Below, piece after piece: positions 16,776-24,192 of a DNA stretch of 45,834 nt. The notes below the pieces were generated by a model, which was not told the origin of the DNA, searched no databases, and saw only the letters and a list, made by a program, of their open reading frames with translations. The DNA is from Cellulomonas biazotea (GTDB taxonomy: Bacteria; Actinomycetota; Actinomycetes; Actinomycetales; Cellulomonadaceae). A program made the translations under genes and the position numbers. Every line of letters starts with the position of its first letter. The stretch's first letter is position 1. The stretch spans positions 1-45,834 of the forward strand of contig NZ_BIMR01000012.1 in NCBI RefSeq assembly GCF_004306155.1, read 5' to 3'.

Positions 16776-17308
16776 GAGGTCACTCCCCTCTCCTGCAGCG
16801 CGAGGCGCAGCGCCCGCAGACCGTAGTGCATGCGCGACTTCACCGTGCCCTCCGGGATCTGCTGCTCGCGCGCGAGCTCGGCGACCGACCGGCCGCCGTA
16901 GTAGGCGCCGACGACGACCGCCCGGTGCTCGGCGGTCAGCTGCGCCAGGGCGTCGGACACGAGCCACGCGTCGAGCACCGCCTGCGTGCCGTCCGGGCCC
17001 GCCCGCTCCGGGGTGCGGTCCGTGACGCGCTCGCGGGCGTACCGCGCGCTGCGCCGGTCGTCGATCACGAGGTTGCGCGCCACCGTGTACAGCCACGCAC
17101 GGGTCGCGTCGTCGTCGCGAGCGAGGACCTCCGGGTGCCGCCACGCGCGGACCATCGCCTCCTGGACGACGTCCTGCGCGAGCTCGTGGTCACCGGTCAG
17201 ACGCACCACGAAGTGGTGCAGAGGGCGCGCGTAGGACGCGTGCAGGGCGCGCAGCAGCGCGTCGGCATCCTCGTCCACGCCGTCCCCACCTCCCGTCTCG
17301 TCACCCAC
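16772..17308 (-). CDS. ECF RNA polymerase sigma factor
   Basis: This 178-residue protein shows sigma region 2 (YARPLHHFVVRLTGDHELAQDVVQEAMVRAW and WLYTVARNLVIDDRRS) and region 4 (LTAEHRAVVVGAYYGGRSVAELAREQQIPEGTVKSRMHYGLRALR, with the canonical GTVKSR). It belongs to the SigK/SigL-like ECF group, with an RskA-type anti-sigma gene in overlap behind it. The start at 17308 is GTG; the N-terminal 15 residues are Gly/Asp rich. The 116-bp gap to the divergent lipoprotein gene contains a 43-bp inverted repeat and is the natural place for autoregulation. Confidence 0.92.
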   Translation of the reverse strand: MGDETGGGDGVDEDADALLRALHASYARPLHHFVVRLTGDHELAQDVVQEAMVRAWRHPEVLARDDDATRAWLYTVARNLVIDDRRSARYARERVTDRTPERAGPDGTQAVLDAWLVSDALAQLTAEHRAVVVGAYYGGRSVAELAREQQIPEGTVKSRMHYGLRALRLALQERGVTS

Positions 17309-17316
17309 CCAACGGT

Positions 17317-17359
17317 GCAGGGGGCCGTGAGGTTCACGGTGAACCCGGACGGCCCCTGC
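17317..17359. promoter_or_regulatory. Imperfect 43-bp palindrome between sigma and lipoprotein genes
   Basis: Arms GCAGGGGGCCGT / ACGGCCCCTGC enclose a second pair GGTTCAC / GTGAACC. It starts 9 bp before the sigma start codon and lies about 75 bp before the lipoprotein start. It could be an ECF promoter pair, an operator or a leader hairpin; the GTTCAC/GTGAAC core is what draws attention. Confidence 0.5.
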
Positions 17360-17433
17360 CCCGTGGTCCCGGATGGAGGCGGTGACGACGCACCACCGGT
17401 GCGGGCCCGCTCCCCCGTCGGAAGGTGACCACC

Positions 17434-17937
17434 GTGCGACGCTCCATCCTGCTCACGACGCTCGGCCTCGTCACGGCCGCCACGCTGGTCGGCTGCTCCG
17501 GCTCGGGCGACGACGACACCGCCGGGTCGGACACCACCGAGTCGACGGCCGAGGAGTCCGAGTCCGCCGAGGCGCCCGCCGGGGACGCCGACCTCATGAC
17601 CGCCGAGACGTCGCTCGGCACGGTCGTCGTCGACGGCCAGGGCATGACGGCCTACTACTTCCTCAAGGACACGCCCGGCTCGGGCACGAGCGCGTGCACC
17701 GGCGACTGCCTCACCGCGTGGCCGCCGATCATGGCAGCGACGGAGGAGCCCGTCGTCGAGGGCGTCACGGGCGACGTCGGCACGATCGAGAACGCCGACG
17801 GCGAGTACCAGGTGACGATCGACGGCCGGCCGCTGTACCTGTTCGCGCAGGACATGGCCCCGGGCGACGTCAACGGGCAGGGCGTCAACGAGGTCTGGTA
17901 CGCGGTCGCGCCCGACGGCGCGCAGGTCGGTCCGTGA
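17434..17937 (+). CDS. Lipoprotein with secreted-repeat domain (Lipoprotein_15 / COG4315)
   Basis: This 167-residue protein has a lipobox TLVGC with the lipid-modified Cys21, an acidic Ser/Thr/Glu linker (about 22-55), and one region with two copies of the secreted-repeat motif: GMTAYYFLKDTPGSGTSACTGDCLTAWPP and RPLYLFAQDMAPGDVNGQGVNEVWYAVAP. The C-x3-C pair in the first copy is typical. The family is common in envelope-stress and electron-transfer contexts, but its role is unknown. The GTG at 17434 has GGAAGG 8 nt upstream, which fits better than the GTG at 17425. It is divergent from the ECF sigma pair and is likely one of its targets (inference). Confidence 0.85.
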   Translation: MRRSILLTTLGLVTAATLVGCSGSGDDDTAGSDTTESTAEESESAEAPAGDADLMTAETSLGTVVVDGQGMTAYYFLKDTPGSGTSACTGDCLTAWPPIMAATEEPVVEGVTGDVGTIENADGEYQVTIDGRPLYLFAQDMAPGDVNGQGVNEVWYAVAPDGAQVGP

Positions 17938-17940
17938 CGG

Positions 17941-18327
17941 TCAGGCCTGGGTGCCCGTCTCGACGTTGAGGACGTTGCCGTCCGGGTCGCTGAACCACGC
18001 GGCCTTCATGTCGCCCTGGACGAGCACGCCGTCCTGCCACGTGCCCTCCGGGGCGTCGAACGTCTGCAGCTCGACGCCCCGGTCGCGCAGGTCCGCGACC
18101 TCCGCGTCGAAGCGGTCGCCCGAGAGCTGGAACGACACGGCCGTCGCCTGGTTCGTGCCCGCGTACCCCGACGGGTACACGAGGAACTGCCCGGACCCCG
18201 CGCGGTACATGACACCCTCCGCGGCCTCCCCGGCGCTCGTGAACCCGAGCGTCCCCTCGTAGTAGGCGCGCGCCCGCTCGAGGTCCGTGACCGCGAGGAC
18301 GGGGATGGCGACGAAGTCGGAGAGCAT
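17941..18327 (-). CDS. VOC (glyoxalase/bleomycin-resistance-like) family protein
   Basis: This 128-residue protein has two beta-alpha-beta-beta-beta halves: FVAIPVLAVTDLERARAYYEGTLGFTSAGEAAEGVMYRAGSGQFLVYPS and the second half ending DMKAAWFSDPDGNVLNVET. The first-half His is replaced by Ile/Pro-type residues, while the C-terminal Glu of the metal site (LNVE) is present. Without the full metal triad the reaction cannot be assigned. The gene is convergent with the lipoprotein gene, with 3 bp between stops. The ATG at 18327 follows GGAGGCC. Confidence 0.85.
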   Translation of the reverse strand: MLSDFVAIPVLAVTDLERARAYYEGTLGFTSAGEAAEGVMYRAGSGQFLVYPSGYAGTNQATAVSFQLSGDRFDAEVADLRDRGVELQTFDAPEGTWQDGVLVQGDMKAAWFSDPDGNVLNVETGTQA

Positions 18328-18536
18328 GGTGGCCTCCTGGGCGGGCCAGACGACCCTCGGCTGGCCGGCGGCTCGACGCTAGGACCGCCCCGTGACAGGG
18401 TCAATCACGCTGCACGGACGTGCAGGCATGCCCCTTCGCACGGAACCGCGCGCGCGAGTTGTCGATCCACGGCGACCTCGCGCGTCATGGCCCCGACGAC
18501 CGGGAACCACCCGGCCCGGACCCACGGAGACCACCC

Positions 18537-18869
18537 ATGCGCTACCTGATGCTCGTCTGCACCGACCCGACCGGCGACACCGACACCGTCGAGGGCGACG
18601 GCGACATCGTCACGTGGCTCGACGAGACCGGCACCGCCCGGCTGCACGGCGACCGCCTGCGCCCCGCCGAGGAGGCCCGGACCGTCCGCGTCCGCGGTGA
18701 CCGGACCCTCGTGACCGACGGCCCGTTCGCCGAGACGCAGGAGCAGATCGCCGGCTACGACGTGCTCGAGTGCGACTCCCTGGAGCACGCCGTCGCGATC
18801 GCGGCGAAGCACCCCATGGCGCGGTTCGGCCGCATCGAGGTGCGTGAGTTCTGGCCCATCCCCGACTGA
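18537..18869 (+). CDS. YCII-family (DGPF domain) protein
   Basis: This 110-residue protein is a compact YCII/DGPF protein: MRYLMLVCTDP at the start, then TVRVRGDRTLVTDGPFAETQEQIAGYDVLECDSLEHAVAIAAKHPMARFGRIEVREFW. The DGPFAETKE-type motif marks the subgroup often encoded beside ECF sigma factors of the ECF41-like type, whose function is unknown. The ATG at 18537 lies behind GGAGACC. No sigma gene is directly attached; the nearest ECF pair is 1.2 kb away. Confidence 0.9.
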   Translation: MRYLMLVCTDPTGDTDTVEGDGDIVTWLDETGTARLHGDRLRPAEEARTVRVRGDRTLVTDGPFAETQEQIAGYDVLECDSLEHAVAIAAKHPMARFGRIEVREFWPIPD

Positions 18870-18946
18870 CGCGGATCCCGGGCAGCGCGCTGCACGAGCA
18901 CCCCGGTCAGGTGAGGTAGAGTTTCCGAGGCCCCTGCGGGGGCCAT

Positions 18947-19020
<74 letters not shown>

Positions 19021-19025
19021 CGCAT

Positions 19026-19058
19026 CAGGCCTGGTGAGACGGTGTCTCACCAGGCCTG
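19026..19058 (+). terminator. Perfect hairpin directly after tRNA-Pro
   Basis: A 15-bp perfect stem (CAGGCCTGGTGAGAC and its complement) with a GGT loop, 5 bp after the tRNA. It is probably the tRNA terminator, or a core element of the attachment site. Confidence 0.65.
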
Positions 19059-19080
19059 AGGAGTCTCTGGACATTGGTCC

Positions 19081-19102
19081 ATCCCGCGTTTATCCCGCGT
19101 TT
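19081..19102 (+). repeat. Tandem 11-bp direct repeats near the attachment site
   Basis: ATCCCGCGTTT occurs twice in a row, perfectly, 60 bp after the tRNA and about 100 bp before the excisionase-like gene. Tandem short repeats here are typical arm-type integrase or excisionase binding sites. Confidence 0.55.
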
Positions 19103-19203
19103 TCGACTCACGAGCAGCGTCGCGGGAGCGTCAACGTCGAGCTGGGCGCGCAGCGTCTCGCACTGCGTCGCGACATCTGAACGCCCTGCGCACACCTGGC
19201 TGC

Positions 19204-19464
19204 ATGACCACGCAGACCCATCTCCCGAACGACGTCGCCGGCCCGAGCTCGACGCTCCCGGGCCTCGAACCGCTGCTGAGCATCGACGCACTGGCCGAGT
19301 ACGTCGGCGTGCCGGTGGTCACGATCTACCGCTGGCGTACGGAGGGCAAGGGGCCGTGCGCCCTGCGTATCGGCCGGCACCTGAAGTTTCCGTTGTCGTC
19401 TGTGCAGACCTGGCTCGACAGCGTGCGGGAAACCACGCCGGGGACGTATCGCGCCGAGCGGTGA
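19204..19464 (+). CDS. xis: Excisionase-like helix-turn-helix protein
   Basis: This 86-residue protein contains a MerR/AlpA-like winged helix: EPLLSIDALAEYVGVPVVTIYRWRTEGKGPCALRIGRHLKFPLSSVQTWLDSVRE. Such proteins act as recombination directionality factors or as regulators of excision. It lies 6 bp upstream of the integrase gene, between the integrase and the tRNA attachment site, which strongly supports the Xis role. The first 20 residues are unstructured; starts inside them are possible. Confidence 0.82.
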   Translation: MTTQTHLPNDVAGPSSTLPGLEPLLSIDALAEYVGVPVVTIYRWRTEGKGPCALRIGRHLKFPLSSVQTWLDSVRETTPGTYRAER

Positions 19465-19470
19465 GCGGAC

Positions 19471-20688
19471 GTGCCTAGGTCACGGCTGGGGGTGGGCACC
19501 TTCGGCGAGATCTCGACGCAGCAAACACCCAGCGGCCGGTTCCGAGCGCGGGTGCGCTATCGGGACGGTCATGGCCGTTACCGCCAGCTCGAGTCGACCG
19601 GTGGCAGCCGGGCCGACGCGCGGCGGCGGTTGCAGCTCAAGATGAGGACGGTGTCTGACGAGCTCGAGCCGACGAGCGAGATCACGGGCGGGACTTCGTT
19701 CGCGGACCTCGTGGCGTACTGGCTCGCGGCTCTGGAGGCCGAAGGCGAGCTGGCGATCAGCACGCGTGAACGCTACGCGTGGGAGGCCGAGCACCTCCTG
19801 CTGCCGGCGTTCCGGGACTTCACCGTCCGCGAGATCACCGTGGCCCGCGTGGAACGCTGGCTCACGCAGCAACGCGCGTTCAGCTACGCCCGCGCCGTGC
19901 ACTCGAAGAAGGTCCTCAGCCTGGTGATGGGCCTCGCGGTGCGGCTCGAGGCGGCCGACCGCAACCCTGTCCAGGGCACGCGACGTCTCAAGCGGCCGGC
20001 CCGGCCTCCCATGGCCCTCGAAGCGGTCGAGCTCGACGTCATCCGCGATGCCGTCGCGTCATGGCGTCGGAACGGAACGTCGATGGGCCCCAGACCGGAT
20101 GGTCAGCTCGAGGCGATCATCGAGGTCATGGTCGGTACGTCCGCGCGCATCGGAGAGGCGCTTGCTCTTCGGGTGTGCGACCTGGACCTCGACGCCGAGC
20201 CGCCGACCATCCGGATCGCCGGCACGGTTGTCTCGCCCAAGAGCCGGCCGACGTACCGGCAGGACCACCCCAAGTCCGCGAAGTCCGTGCGCCGGGTCGC
20301 CGTACCGTCCTTCACCGCCGAGGCCGTTCGCTCGCGCCTCGCCGTGACTGGGGCCCTGCCACAGGACCACCTCATCTTCTTCAGCCGCAACGGCACGCCC
20401 CTCACGACCGCGAACGTTCGACGACGACTCCGTGAGGCGCTCCGGTCCGCGGGGGTTGCGACGGTGACTCCGCATGCATTCCGTCGCACCGCCGCCACGG
20501 TCGTCGACAAGCATGGCGGGCTCGACCTCGCCGCTGAGCTCCTCGGACACACCTCGACCGCAATCACGCGGCTCCACTACATCCAGCCGGACGAGCAGGT
20601 GGACGCACGAACCGCCGAGATCCTCGAACACCTGTCGCCGCGAAGCGGTCGCTCTCACGAAGCAGGGGTCTGCTGCACGAGTAGGTGA
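19471..20688 (+). CDS. int: Tyrosine recombinase (integrase); 3' end altered by an IS
   Basis: This 405-residue protein has an arm-binding AP2-like N terminus (about 1-50), a SAM-like core-binding domain (about 70-165) and a catalytic domain with R226 (TSARIGEALAL), H335-x2-R338 (HAFRRTAA), H360 (GHTS) and Tyr370 (HYIQ). It integrates the element at the tRNA-Pro 3' end. The last seven or eight residues (GVCCTSR) are read from the terminal inverted repeat of the IS3 element starting near 20666, so the native C terminus is lost. About 27 native residues remain beyond Tyr370, so the enzyme may still work. The GTG at 19471 is the likely start. Confidence 0.9.
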   Translation: MPRSRLGVGTFGEISTQQTPSGRFRARVRYRDGHGRYRQLESTGGSRADARRRLQLKMRTVSDELEPTSEITGGTSFADLVAYWLAALEAEGELAISTRERYAWEAEHLLLPAFRDFTVREITVARVERWLTQQRAFSYARAVHSKKVLSLVMGLAVRLEAADRNPVQGTRRLKRPARPPMALEAVELDVIRDAVASWRRNGTSMGPRPDGQLEAIIEVMVGTSARIGEALALRVCDLDLDAEPPTIRIAGTVVSPKSRPTYRQDHPKSAKSVRRVAVPSFTAEAVRSRLAVTGALPQDHLIFFSRNGTPLTTANVRRRLREALRSAGVATVTPHAFRRTAATVVDKHGGLDLAAELLGHTSTAITRLHYIQPDEQVDARTAEILEHLSPRSGRSHEAGVCCTSR

Positions 20689-20697
20689 CAGCGGGTC

Positions 20698-21558
20698 TCA
20701 GGCGGCGAGTGCGACCTGAGGGGTGTTGATGGTCTCGTACTCGATGGGGGTCAGGCGACCGAGTCGCGCTTGGCGTCGGCGGCGGTGGTAGGTCCGTTCG
20801 ATCCAGACGATGATCGCCAGGCGCAGCTCGTCGCGGGTGGTCCAGCGGCGCCGGTTCAGGACGTTGTTCTGCAGGAGTGAGAAGAACGACTCCATCGCGG
20901 CGTTGTCGCCCGCGGAGGCGACCTGGCCCATCGACCCGACCAGGTCGTGGCGGGCCAGCTCGCGCAGGACCTTGCGGCTTCGGAACTGGCTCCCACGGTC
21001 CCCGTGAACGATGCACCCGGCCACGTCACCGCGACGTTGCACGGCGCTGGCCAGGGCGTTCACCGCGATGTGGGACGTCATGCGGTCACTGATCGAGTAC
21101 CCGACGATCCGGTTGGAGAACACGTCCTTGATCGCGCAGAGGTAGACCTTGCCCTCGCTCGTGGGGTGCTCGGTGATGTCCCACAGCCACAACCGGTTCG
21201 GTCCGTCGGCGGTGAACACGCGCAGCACAAGGTCGTCGTGCGCCGGCGGCCCGGCCTTCTTGCCACCTCGGGGGCGCTTCTTGCCGAACACCGACCACCA
21301 GCCGTTGGACGAGCAGATCCGCCACACCGTGCGGTCGCAAGCCACCAGACCGGCCCGAGCCGCCTCGTCGGCGAGCAGCCGGTGGCCGAACTCGGGGTCG
21401 TCGCAGTGGGCGTCAAACAGCGCGTTCGCGAGGTGCGCCTGCTTGAGCTCACGCGCACCGACAGGCGCTGCGAGCCAGCGGTAGTAGGGCTGTCTGGCGA
21501 GCTTGAGAACCCGACACGTCACCGCCACAGGCACCCCGTCGGCGGCGAGCTCACTCAC
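20698..21558 (-). CDS. IS3-family transposase OrfB (DDE integrase domain)
   Basis: This 286-residue product carries the HTH_21-like N terminus (YYRWLAAPVGARELKQAHL, FGHRLLADEA) and a complete rve catalytic core: the first Asp in WLWDITEH, the second in IVHGDRGSQF, and the Glu in NAAMESFFSLLQ. It likely belongs to the IS150/IS51-type branch. Its GTG start overlaps the orfA stop, but in IS3 elements the active transposase is the OrfAB fusion. Here the -1 frame reads GKGLYPLVSELAADG straight into orfB. All catalytic residues are present, so the element may be active. Confidence 0.93.
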   Translation of the reverse strand: MSELAADGVPVAVTCRVLKLARQPYYRWLAAPVGARELKQAHLANALFDAHCDDPEFGHRLLADEAARAGLVACDRTVWRICSSNGWWSVFGKKRPRGGKKAGPPAHDDLVLRVFTADGPNRLWLWDITEHPTSEGKVYLCAIKDVFSNRIVGYSISDRMTSHIAVNALASAVQRRGDVAGCIVHGDRGSQFRSRKVLRELARHDLVGSMGQVASAGDNAAMESFFSLLQNNVLNRRRWTTRDELRLAIIVWIERTYHRRRRQARLGRLTPIEYETINTPQVALAA

Positions 21559-21866
21559 GAGCGGGTAGAGCCCTTTCCCGGCAGCTGCGCCTGCGAGAGA
21601 TACGCCGCTGCGCGACGCAGCACCTCGTTCTCCTGCTCCAGCAGCCGGATCCGCCGACGCGCCTCACGCAGCTCGACCGACTCCGAGGCGGTCACGCCCG
21701 GACGGTTGCCGTCCTCGACGTCCGCGTCACGCAGCCAGTTGCGCAGACACGACTCGGCGATCCCGAAGTCGTGCGCGATCTGCTTGATCGGGGCCTCGCC
21801 ACGGCGGGCGACCGCCACGACGTCCCGGCGGAACTCCATGGGATAGGGCCTGGGCACGGTGCACAT
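21555..21866 (-). CDS. IS3-family transposase OrfA (helix-turn-helix)
   Basis: This 103-residue product has the HTH region RPYPMEFRRDVVAVARRGEAPIKQIAHDFGIAESCLRNWLRDADVEDG and a leucine-zipper-like coil VELREARRRIRLLEQENEVLRRAAAYLSQAQLPGKG, which binds the terminal repeats and dimerises. The mRNA contains the heptamer GGGAAAG (plus-strand 21573-21579) in the G GGA AAG phase near its end, a classic -1 frameshift site for producing OrfAB. Start 21866 is the first in-frame ATG; a start at the internal MEF is possible. Confidence 0.9.
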   Translation of the reverse strand: MCTVPRPYPMEFRRDVVAVARRGEAPIKQIAHDFGIAESCLRNWLRDADVEDGNRPGVTASESVELREARRRIRLLEQENEVLRRAAAYLSQAQLPGKGSTRS

Positions 21867-21984
21867 CCTTCCAGCGGGGACCGCGTCCCCACAGGTCAGG
21901 TGTCACCCATCCGTGCAGCAGACCCATGTGTGCACCTTGCGGCTGACTGCGCTGCGGCGTTCGCGCGCAGGTACGGCGGATGCT

Positions 21985-22383
21985 TCAGGCGGTGGGGATG
22001 AGGTGACAGACCTGGGCGGGGGTGCACTGGTCAGGGTGCAGAGTCTTTGCCCGCGCGCTGAGCTGGCGCACCTGGGTTAACAGAGTCGTGAGCTCGGCGA
22101 TCCGCCGCTCAAGATCGTGGGCGTGCTGTTCGAGCACTGCCGCGACGTGTGCGCACGGTGCGCCGGCGCTTTCGCGGGCAGAGACGACGTCGACGATCTC
22201 CGCCAGGGTCAGCCCGGCCGCCTGCGCGGCCTTCACGAACGCCAGCCGGTCGACCGCCCGGTGGTCGTACTCCCGGTAGCCCGACGCTTGGCGAGCCGGC
22301 GCTGGCAGCACGCCGGCGCTCTCGTAGTAGCGGATCGTCTTGGTCGTCACGCCGGCCGTGGCGGCCAGCTCTCCGATGCGCAT
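21985..22383 (-). CDS. merR: MerR-family metal-responsive regulator
   Basis: This 132-residue protein starts with the MerR winged helix MRIGELAATAGVTTKTIRYYESAGVLPAPARQASGYREYDHRAVDRLAFVK, followed by the dimerization coil. Cys77 (GAPCAHV), Cys120 and Cys126 (CTPAQVC near the C terminus) are placed as in thiolate-metal sensors (compare MerR Cys82/117/126). The last spacing is C-x5-C here rather than C-x8-C. MerR proteins bend and untwist a promoter with a long spacer. Its divergent neighbour is merA, so mercury is the probable ligand; zinc, cadmium or lead sensors share this architecture. The start is fixed by the conserved N terminus. Confidence 0.88.
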   Translation of the reverse strand: MRIGELAATAGVTTKTIRYYESAGVLPAPARQASGYREYDHRAVDRLAFVKAAQAAGLTLAEIVDVVSARESAGAPCAHVAAVLEQHAHDLERRIAELTTLLTQVRQLSARAKTLHPDQCTPAQVCHLIPTA

Positions 22384-22391
22384 GGTCAACC

Positions 22392-22430
22392 GTAGACCTT
22401 GACCTTCCCCCGCACTGGAACGTCTACCGT
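22392..22430 (+). promoter_or_regulatory. MerR-type operator-promoter for merA
   Basis: The -35-like TTGACC (22399-22404) and a -10-like TACCGT (22425-22430) are 20 bp apart, the overlong spacer typical of MerR-controlled promoters. Inside lies the imperfect dyad ACCTTCC-N6-CTGGAACGT. It sits between divergent merR and merA. Confidence 0.7.
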
Positions 22431-22464
22431 CCGATGACCTGTCCGCGCGCGCGAGGAGAATGCC

Positions 22465-23835
22465 ATGGACGAGTACGACCTGATCGTCATCGGGACCGGC
22501 GGCGCTGCGATGGCCGCGGGCATCGAGGCACGGTCCCGCGGCAACAGCGTCTTGCTCGTCGAGCACGGGCCGCTAGGCGGGACCTGCCTGAACATCGGTT
22601 GCGTGCCCAGCAAGAACCTCCTCGCCGCCGCCGGGCAGCGCCACCGTGCGGCCACGCACCCCTTTGAAGGCATCTCCACCAGCGCGGGCCCGGTCGCCTT
22701 GGGCGCCCTGATGGAGCAGAAGCAGGCCTTGATCGACCGCCTGCGCCAAGCGAAGTACGCCGACGTCGCCGACGCCCACGGCTTCCCGATCCTGCAGGGC
22801 CACGCACGCTTCATCGACCAAGAGACACTGCAGGTCGACGGCCAGGCCCTGCGAGCACGGCACGGGTACGTCGTGGCCACCGGCGTGGCACCACACATCC
22901 CGGACCTCCCGGGGTTGGGTGACGTGGCGTACCTGACCTCCACCACCGCGATGGAGCAGCAGGACCTACCCGCATCCATGGTGGTGCTCGGCGCCGGGTA
23001 TGTCGGGCTCGAGCAGGCCCAGCTGTGGGCGCACCTCGGTGTCGCCGTCACCATCGTCGGACGCTTCGCGCCCCACGCGGAGCCGGAGGTTGCAGACGTG
23101 TTGCTCGGCGTGTTTCAGGACGAGGGCATCACCGTGGTGCAGGAGCGCGCGACGGAGGTGCGGGCGACTCACGACGGCGTTGAGGTCCGGACCGGGAGCG
23201 AGAGGCGGCTGACGGGCCAGCGGTTGCTCGTGGCGACCGGGCGCTTCGCCGACACGTCCGACCTGGCTCTCAATGCAGCAGGTGTTGCTACTGACAGGCG
23301 CGGCTTCGTCGTCGTCGACGAGAACCAGCGGACCACCAACCCACGGGTCTTCGCGGCCGGGGACGTGTCCGGCGTCCCGCAGTACGTCTACGTCGCAGCC
23401 CAGACAGGACACGTCGCCGCAGCCGGCGCGCTCGGCCAGCCCTCAGCAGTGGACTATCGAGGGCTGCCCGGCGTCACCTTCACCACGCCCCAGATCGCCA
23501 GCGCGGGACTGACGGAGGACCAAGCTCTCGCCGCTGGGCACGCCTGCGAATGCCGCGTCCTAGGAGCGCAAGACATCCCGCGCGCCCTGGTCAACCAGGA
23601 CACCCGCGGTGTCCTCAAGCTCGTCATCGACGCCGAGAGCCGCAAGATCCTCGGGGTGCACGCTGCCCTGGACGGCGCAGGCGAACTGATGCTCGCAGCG
23701 ACCTACGCGATCAAGTTCGGCCTCACCGTGGACGACCTCGCCGACACTTGGGCCCCCTACCTAACGATGAGCGAAGCCCTGCGCATCGCCGCCGGCTTGT
23801 TCCGCTCAGCGCTGCCCACGAGCTGCTGCGCATAG
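22465..23835 (+). CDS. merA: Mercuric reductase
   Basis: This 456-residue flavoprotein disulfide reductase has the FAD motif DLIVIGTGGAAMAAG, the redox pair Cys41/Cys46 in GGTCLNIGCVPSKN, the NAD(P) motif VVLGAGYVGLEQAQL and the dimerization domain. It ends SCCA: the vicinal Cys454-Cys455 are the MerA-specific C-terminal pair that hands Hg(II) to the active site of the partner subunit. It reduces Hg(II) to volatile Hg(0) with NADPH. No N-terminal HMA (NmerA) domain is present, and there is no merT, merP or merB nearby, so uptake must come from elsewhere. The ATG at 22465 has GAGGAGA upstream. Confidence 0.94.
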   Translation: MDEYDLIVIGTGGAAMAAGIEARSRGNSVLLVEHGPLGGTCLNIGCVPSKNLLAAAGQRHRAATHPFEGISTSAGPVALGALMEQKQALIDRLRQAKYADVADAHGFPILQGHARFIDQETLQVDGQALRARHGYVVATGVAPHIPDLPGLGDVAYLTSTTAMEQQDLPASMVVLGAGYVGLEQAQLWAHLGVAVTIVGRFAPHAEPEVADVLLGVFQDEGITVVQERATEVRATHDGVEVRTGSERRLTGQRLLVATGRFADTSDLALNAAGVATDRRGFVVVDENQRTTNPRVFAAGDVSGVPQYVYVAAQTGHVAAAGALGQPSAVDYRGLPGVTFTTPQIASAGLTEDQALAAGHACECRVLGAQDIPRALVNQDTRGVLKLVIDAESRKILGVHAALDGAGELMLAATYAIKFGLTVDDLADTWAPYLTMSEALRIAAGLFRSALPTSCCA

Positions 23836-23852
23836 GCACCCGAGCCGGCGCG

Positions 23853-24017
23853 TCACGGCTCGTGCGAGCCCGCGCCGACAGTGTCGCCCTTCAGCCTCAG
23901 GGCCACCCATAGGCCGCAAGGCCGACAGATGTACGACGCCCCGCCGTCCAACGCATGAAGAGCGCGGCGCGGCTTGCTGCGCCCGCAGCACGAGCACTCC
24001 CTCGAGTCCTGGCTCAT
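23853..24017 (-). CDS. Small zinc-ribbon-like protein (54 aa)
   Basis: I do not recognise the family. The short product carries two Cys pairs, CSCCG near the N terminus and YICRPCG in the middle, spaced like a zinc ribbon and separated by a basic stretch (RSKPRRALHALDGGAS). The ATG at 24017 has GGGAG about 10 nt upstream; a GTG at 24041 would add eight residues. It is convergent with merA (17 bp between stops) and lies between two IS3 elements, so it could be mercury-related cargo or element baggage. Confidence 0.55.
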   Translation of the reverse strand: MSQDSRECSCCGRSKPRRALHALDGGASYICRPCGLWVALRLKGDTVGAGSHEP

Positions 24018-24091
24018 CACGCGATGCTCCCACTCCCGCACCAGAAGACACAGGGCCAGGCTGGGTCAACGCGTCAGACAGAGTTGAGCCT

Positions 24092-24115
24092 GTCCCACTT
24101 CCTTGGAAGTGGGAC
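24092..24115. terminator. Perfect 11-bp hairpin left of the second IS element
   Basis: GTCCCACTTCC and its complement flank a TT spacer, 6 bp outside the left inverted repeat of the second IS3-like element. It could be a terminator or part of the element's target. Confidence 0.45.
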
Positions 24116-24192
24116 GAGCGGTGGTGTGTCCCGCGTTCGGTGGAGTCGGATTCCTGGACTCTGGTGCCACTTGACCCTTGGAGGAGGGCCTC

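Larger units (their letters stand above)
20666..21925 (-). mobile_element. Intact IS3-family insertion sequence (about 1.26 kb)
   Basis: The element is bounded by 25-bp terminal inverted repeats at 20666-20690 and 21901-21925, which match at 22 of 25 positions (both begin GGGTCTGCTGCACG read inward). It carries orfA and orfB on the minus strand with a slippery heptamer between them. No clear 3-4 bp target duplication is visible, so the exact ends may be off by a few bases. It has inserted at the very 3' end of the integrase gene. Confidence 0.9.

Noticed and set aside
18929-18944. GGCCCC-TGCG-GGGGCC hairpin just before tRNA-Pro
   Set aside because: It is short and placed between the YCII gene and the tRNA, most simply a weak terminator of the former. 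Too little evidence for a separate call.
22465-23835. Dihydrolipoamide dehydrogenase or other pyridine nucleotide disulfide reductase
   Set aside because: The C-terminal vicinal Cys pair (SCCA) and the divergent MerR with its long-spacer promoter point to mercuric reductase.
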